From Campylobacteraceae bacterium (GTDB lineage: Bacteria; Campylobacterota; Campylobacteria; Campylobacterales; Sulfurovaceae): a stretch of 5,453 bases of DNA. A program made the position numbers and the translations under genes. The notes beneath the pieces are model-generated. The model ran no database searches and had not been told where the DNA came from. It saw only the letters and a list, made by a program, of their open reading frames with translations. The stretch covers positions 1 through 5,453 of the forward strand of contig JALUKJ010000057.1 of the NCBI GenBank assembly GCA_027056615.1, written 5' to 3'. Below are positions 1 through 5,453 of this stretch, one piece after another (within the stretch, counting starts at the first letter, position 1; each line of letters starts with the position of its first letter).

Positions 1-16
1 ATTATATATTTTACTT

Positions 17-22
17 TATAAA
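17..22 (+). promoter_or_regulatory. Candidate -10 promoter element of the lipoprotein gene
   Basis: The hexamer TATAAA lies about 22 bases before the start codon, in a leader made almost entirely of A and T. A sigma-70 type start would then fall near position 29-30, giving a short untranslated leader. No clear -35 box is visible; Campylobacterota promoters commonly lack one and have T-rich tracts instead, and the upstream bases here are T-rich. In DNA this AT-rich such a hexamer can occur by chance, and the window edge cuts off the upstream region, so this is a weak call. Confidence 0.35.
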
Positions 23-33
23 AAATTAATATT

Positions 34-37
34 AGGA
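34..37 (+). promoter_or_regulatory. Ribosome binding site of the lipoprotein gene
   Basis: AGGA is followed by six bases and then ATG at 44, a normal Shine-Dalgarno spacing. It supports the ATG at 44 as the true start, as does the signal peptide that begins directly at that methionine. Confidence 0.6.
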
Positions 38-43
38 TTTATT

Positions 44-385
44 ATGAATTTTCCAAAGAAAAACAGACATACTCTACTTCTATCTATCTCTTTACTTATG
101 ATAAATGCTTGTAGTTCACAGCAAGAAGTTATTTCAGTTTCAGAAGGACACTTATATAATAATAATTACGGGATAGTTCAAGACCCACATGCTAATGCCA
201 TGCTTAATGCGGAACATATTGCCATGCAGTCTCAAGTAATAGAAGATAATAATGAGGAGGAGTTTTCTCCTCCAGCAGGAACTTTTTTAGCTGAAGATTA
301 TGTTCAACCTCCAGAAAAAATTACCTATAAATATCAGTTTGACCCAAAATTTTACTCAAAAGCAGAGTGGAGAAAAATGCCATAG
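44..385 (+). CDS. Small predicted lipoprotein of unknown function
   Basis: This 113-residue protein has a type II (lipoprotein) signal peptide: a basic stretch at residues 5-9 (KKNRH), a hydrophobic core at about 11-20, and a lipobox-like INAC ending in Cys23. Asn at -2 is less usual but tolerated. Cleavage would leave a mature protein of 91 residues anchored by lipid at Cys23. Ser at +2 rather than Asp would favour the outer membrane under the E. coli rule, but that rule is not established for this phylum. The mature part is hydrophilic with no further membrane segment. It has a possible helix at 49-67, an acidic patch (EEE, 71-73), a PPAGTF turn (76-81), and a C-terminal half rich in Tyr, Phe and Lys ending in WRKMP. 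I recognise no domain and assign no function. The gene is convergent with rpoC, 17 bp away, and has its own likely promoter and ribosome binding site. The signal peptide and binding site make it a real gene rather than a chance frame. Confidence 0.82.
   Translation: MNFPKKNRHTLLLSISLLMINACSSQQEVISVSEGHLYNNNYGIVQDPHANAMLNAEHIAMQSQVIEDNNEEEFSPPAGTFLAEDYVQPPEKITYKYQFDPKFYSKAEWRKMP
256..273. repeat. GC-rich perfect hairpin inside the lipoprotein gene
   Basis: GGAGGAG (256-262) and its exact complement CTCCTCC (267-273) enclose a TTTT loop. The 7-bp stem has five G:C pairs in an otherwise AT-rich gene. The arms code for Glu-Glu and Ser-Pro-Pro (codons 72-77). On the + strand a run of six T follows at 283-288, nine bases after the stem, which is too far for a textbook intrinsic terminator. 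On the - strand a moderately T-rich stretch follows directly, so rpoC read-through RNA could form the same hairpin about 130-150 bases beyond the rpoC stop. The inverted repeat is certain; any role is inference. Confidence 0.6.
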
Positions 386-386
386 A

Positions 387-5453
<5,067 letters not shown>

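Overview
The window is AT-rich bacterial DNA whose third codon positions are mostly A or T. It reads best as part of the genome of a free-living member of Campylobacterota (the former Epsilonproteobacteria, Sulfurimonas/Sulfurovum-like). The RpoC sequence closely resembles what I remember of Campylobacter-type beta' subunits, for example around the N-terminal zinc site. rpoB and rpoC are separate genes here, which argues against Helicobacter and Wolinella, where the two are fused. The phylum call is moderately firm; the genus is a guess.

Layout: positions 1-43 are a short AT-rich leader with a plausible promoter and ribosome binding site. Positions 44-385 (+) encode a small predicted lipoprotein of 113 residues that I do not recognise. 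Only 17 bp separate its stop from the stop of the convergent rpoC gene. A perfect 11-bp inverted repeat spans this gap and runs into the last codons of rpoC, so it may act as a shared two-way transcription end. Positions 403-4938 (-) are a complete, intact rpoC (1511 residues). Positions 4938-5453 (-) are the last 171 residues of rpoB, whose 5' part lies beyond the right edge of the window. rpoB and rpoC share one base in a TAATG stop-start overlap.

rpoB and rpoC together supply the two large subunits that form the catalytic cleft of RNA polymerase, and they are evidently co-transcribed and probably translationally coupled. Nothing in the sequence ties the lipoprotein to transcription; it is simply the convergent neighbour at the end of the operon.

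Almost all of the window is core housekeeping sequence. I found no mobile element, CRISPR array, RNA gene or defence-like system. The points worth a second look are the shared hairpin between the convergent genes, a second strong hairpin inside the lipoprotein gene, an enlarged insertion in the RpoC trigger loop, and the unknown lipoprotein.
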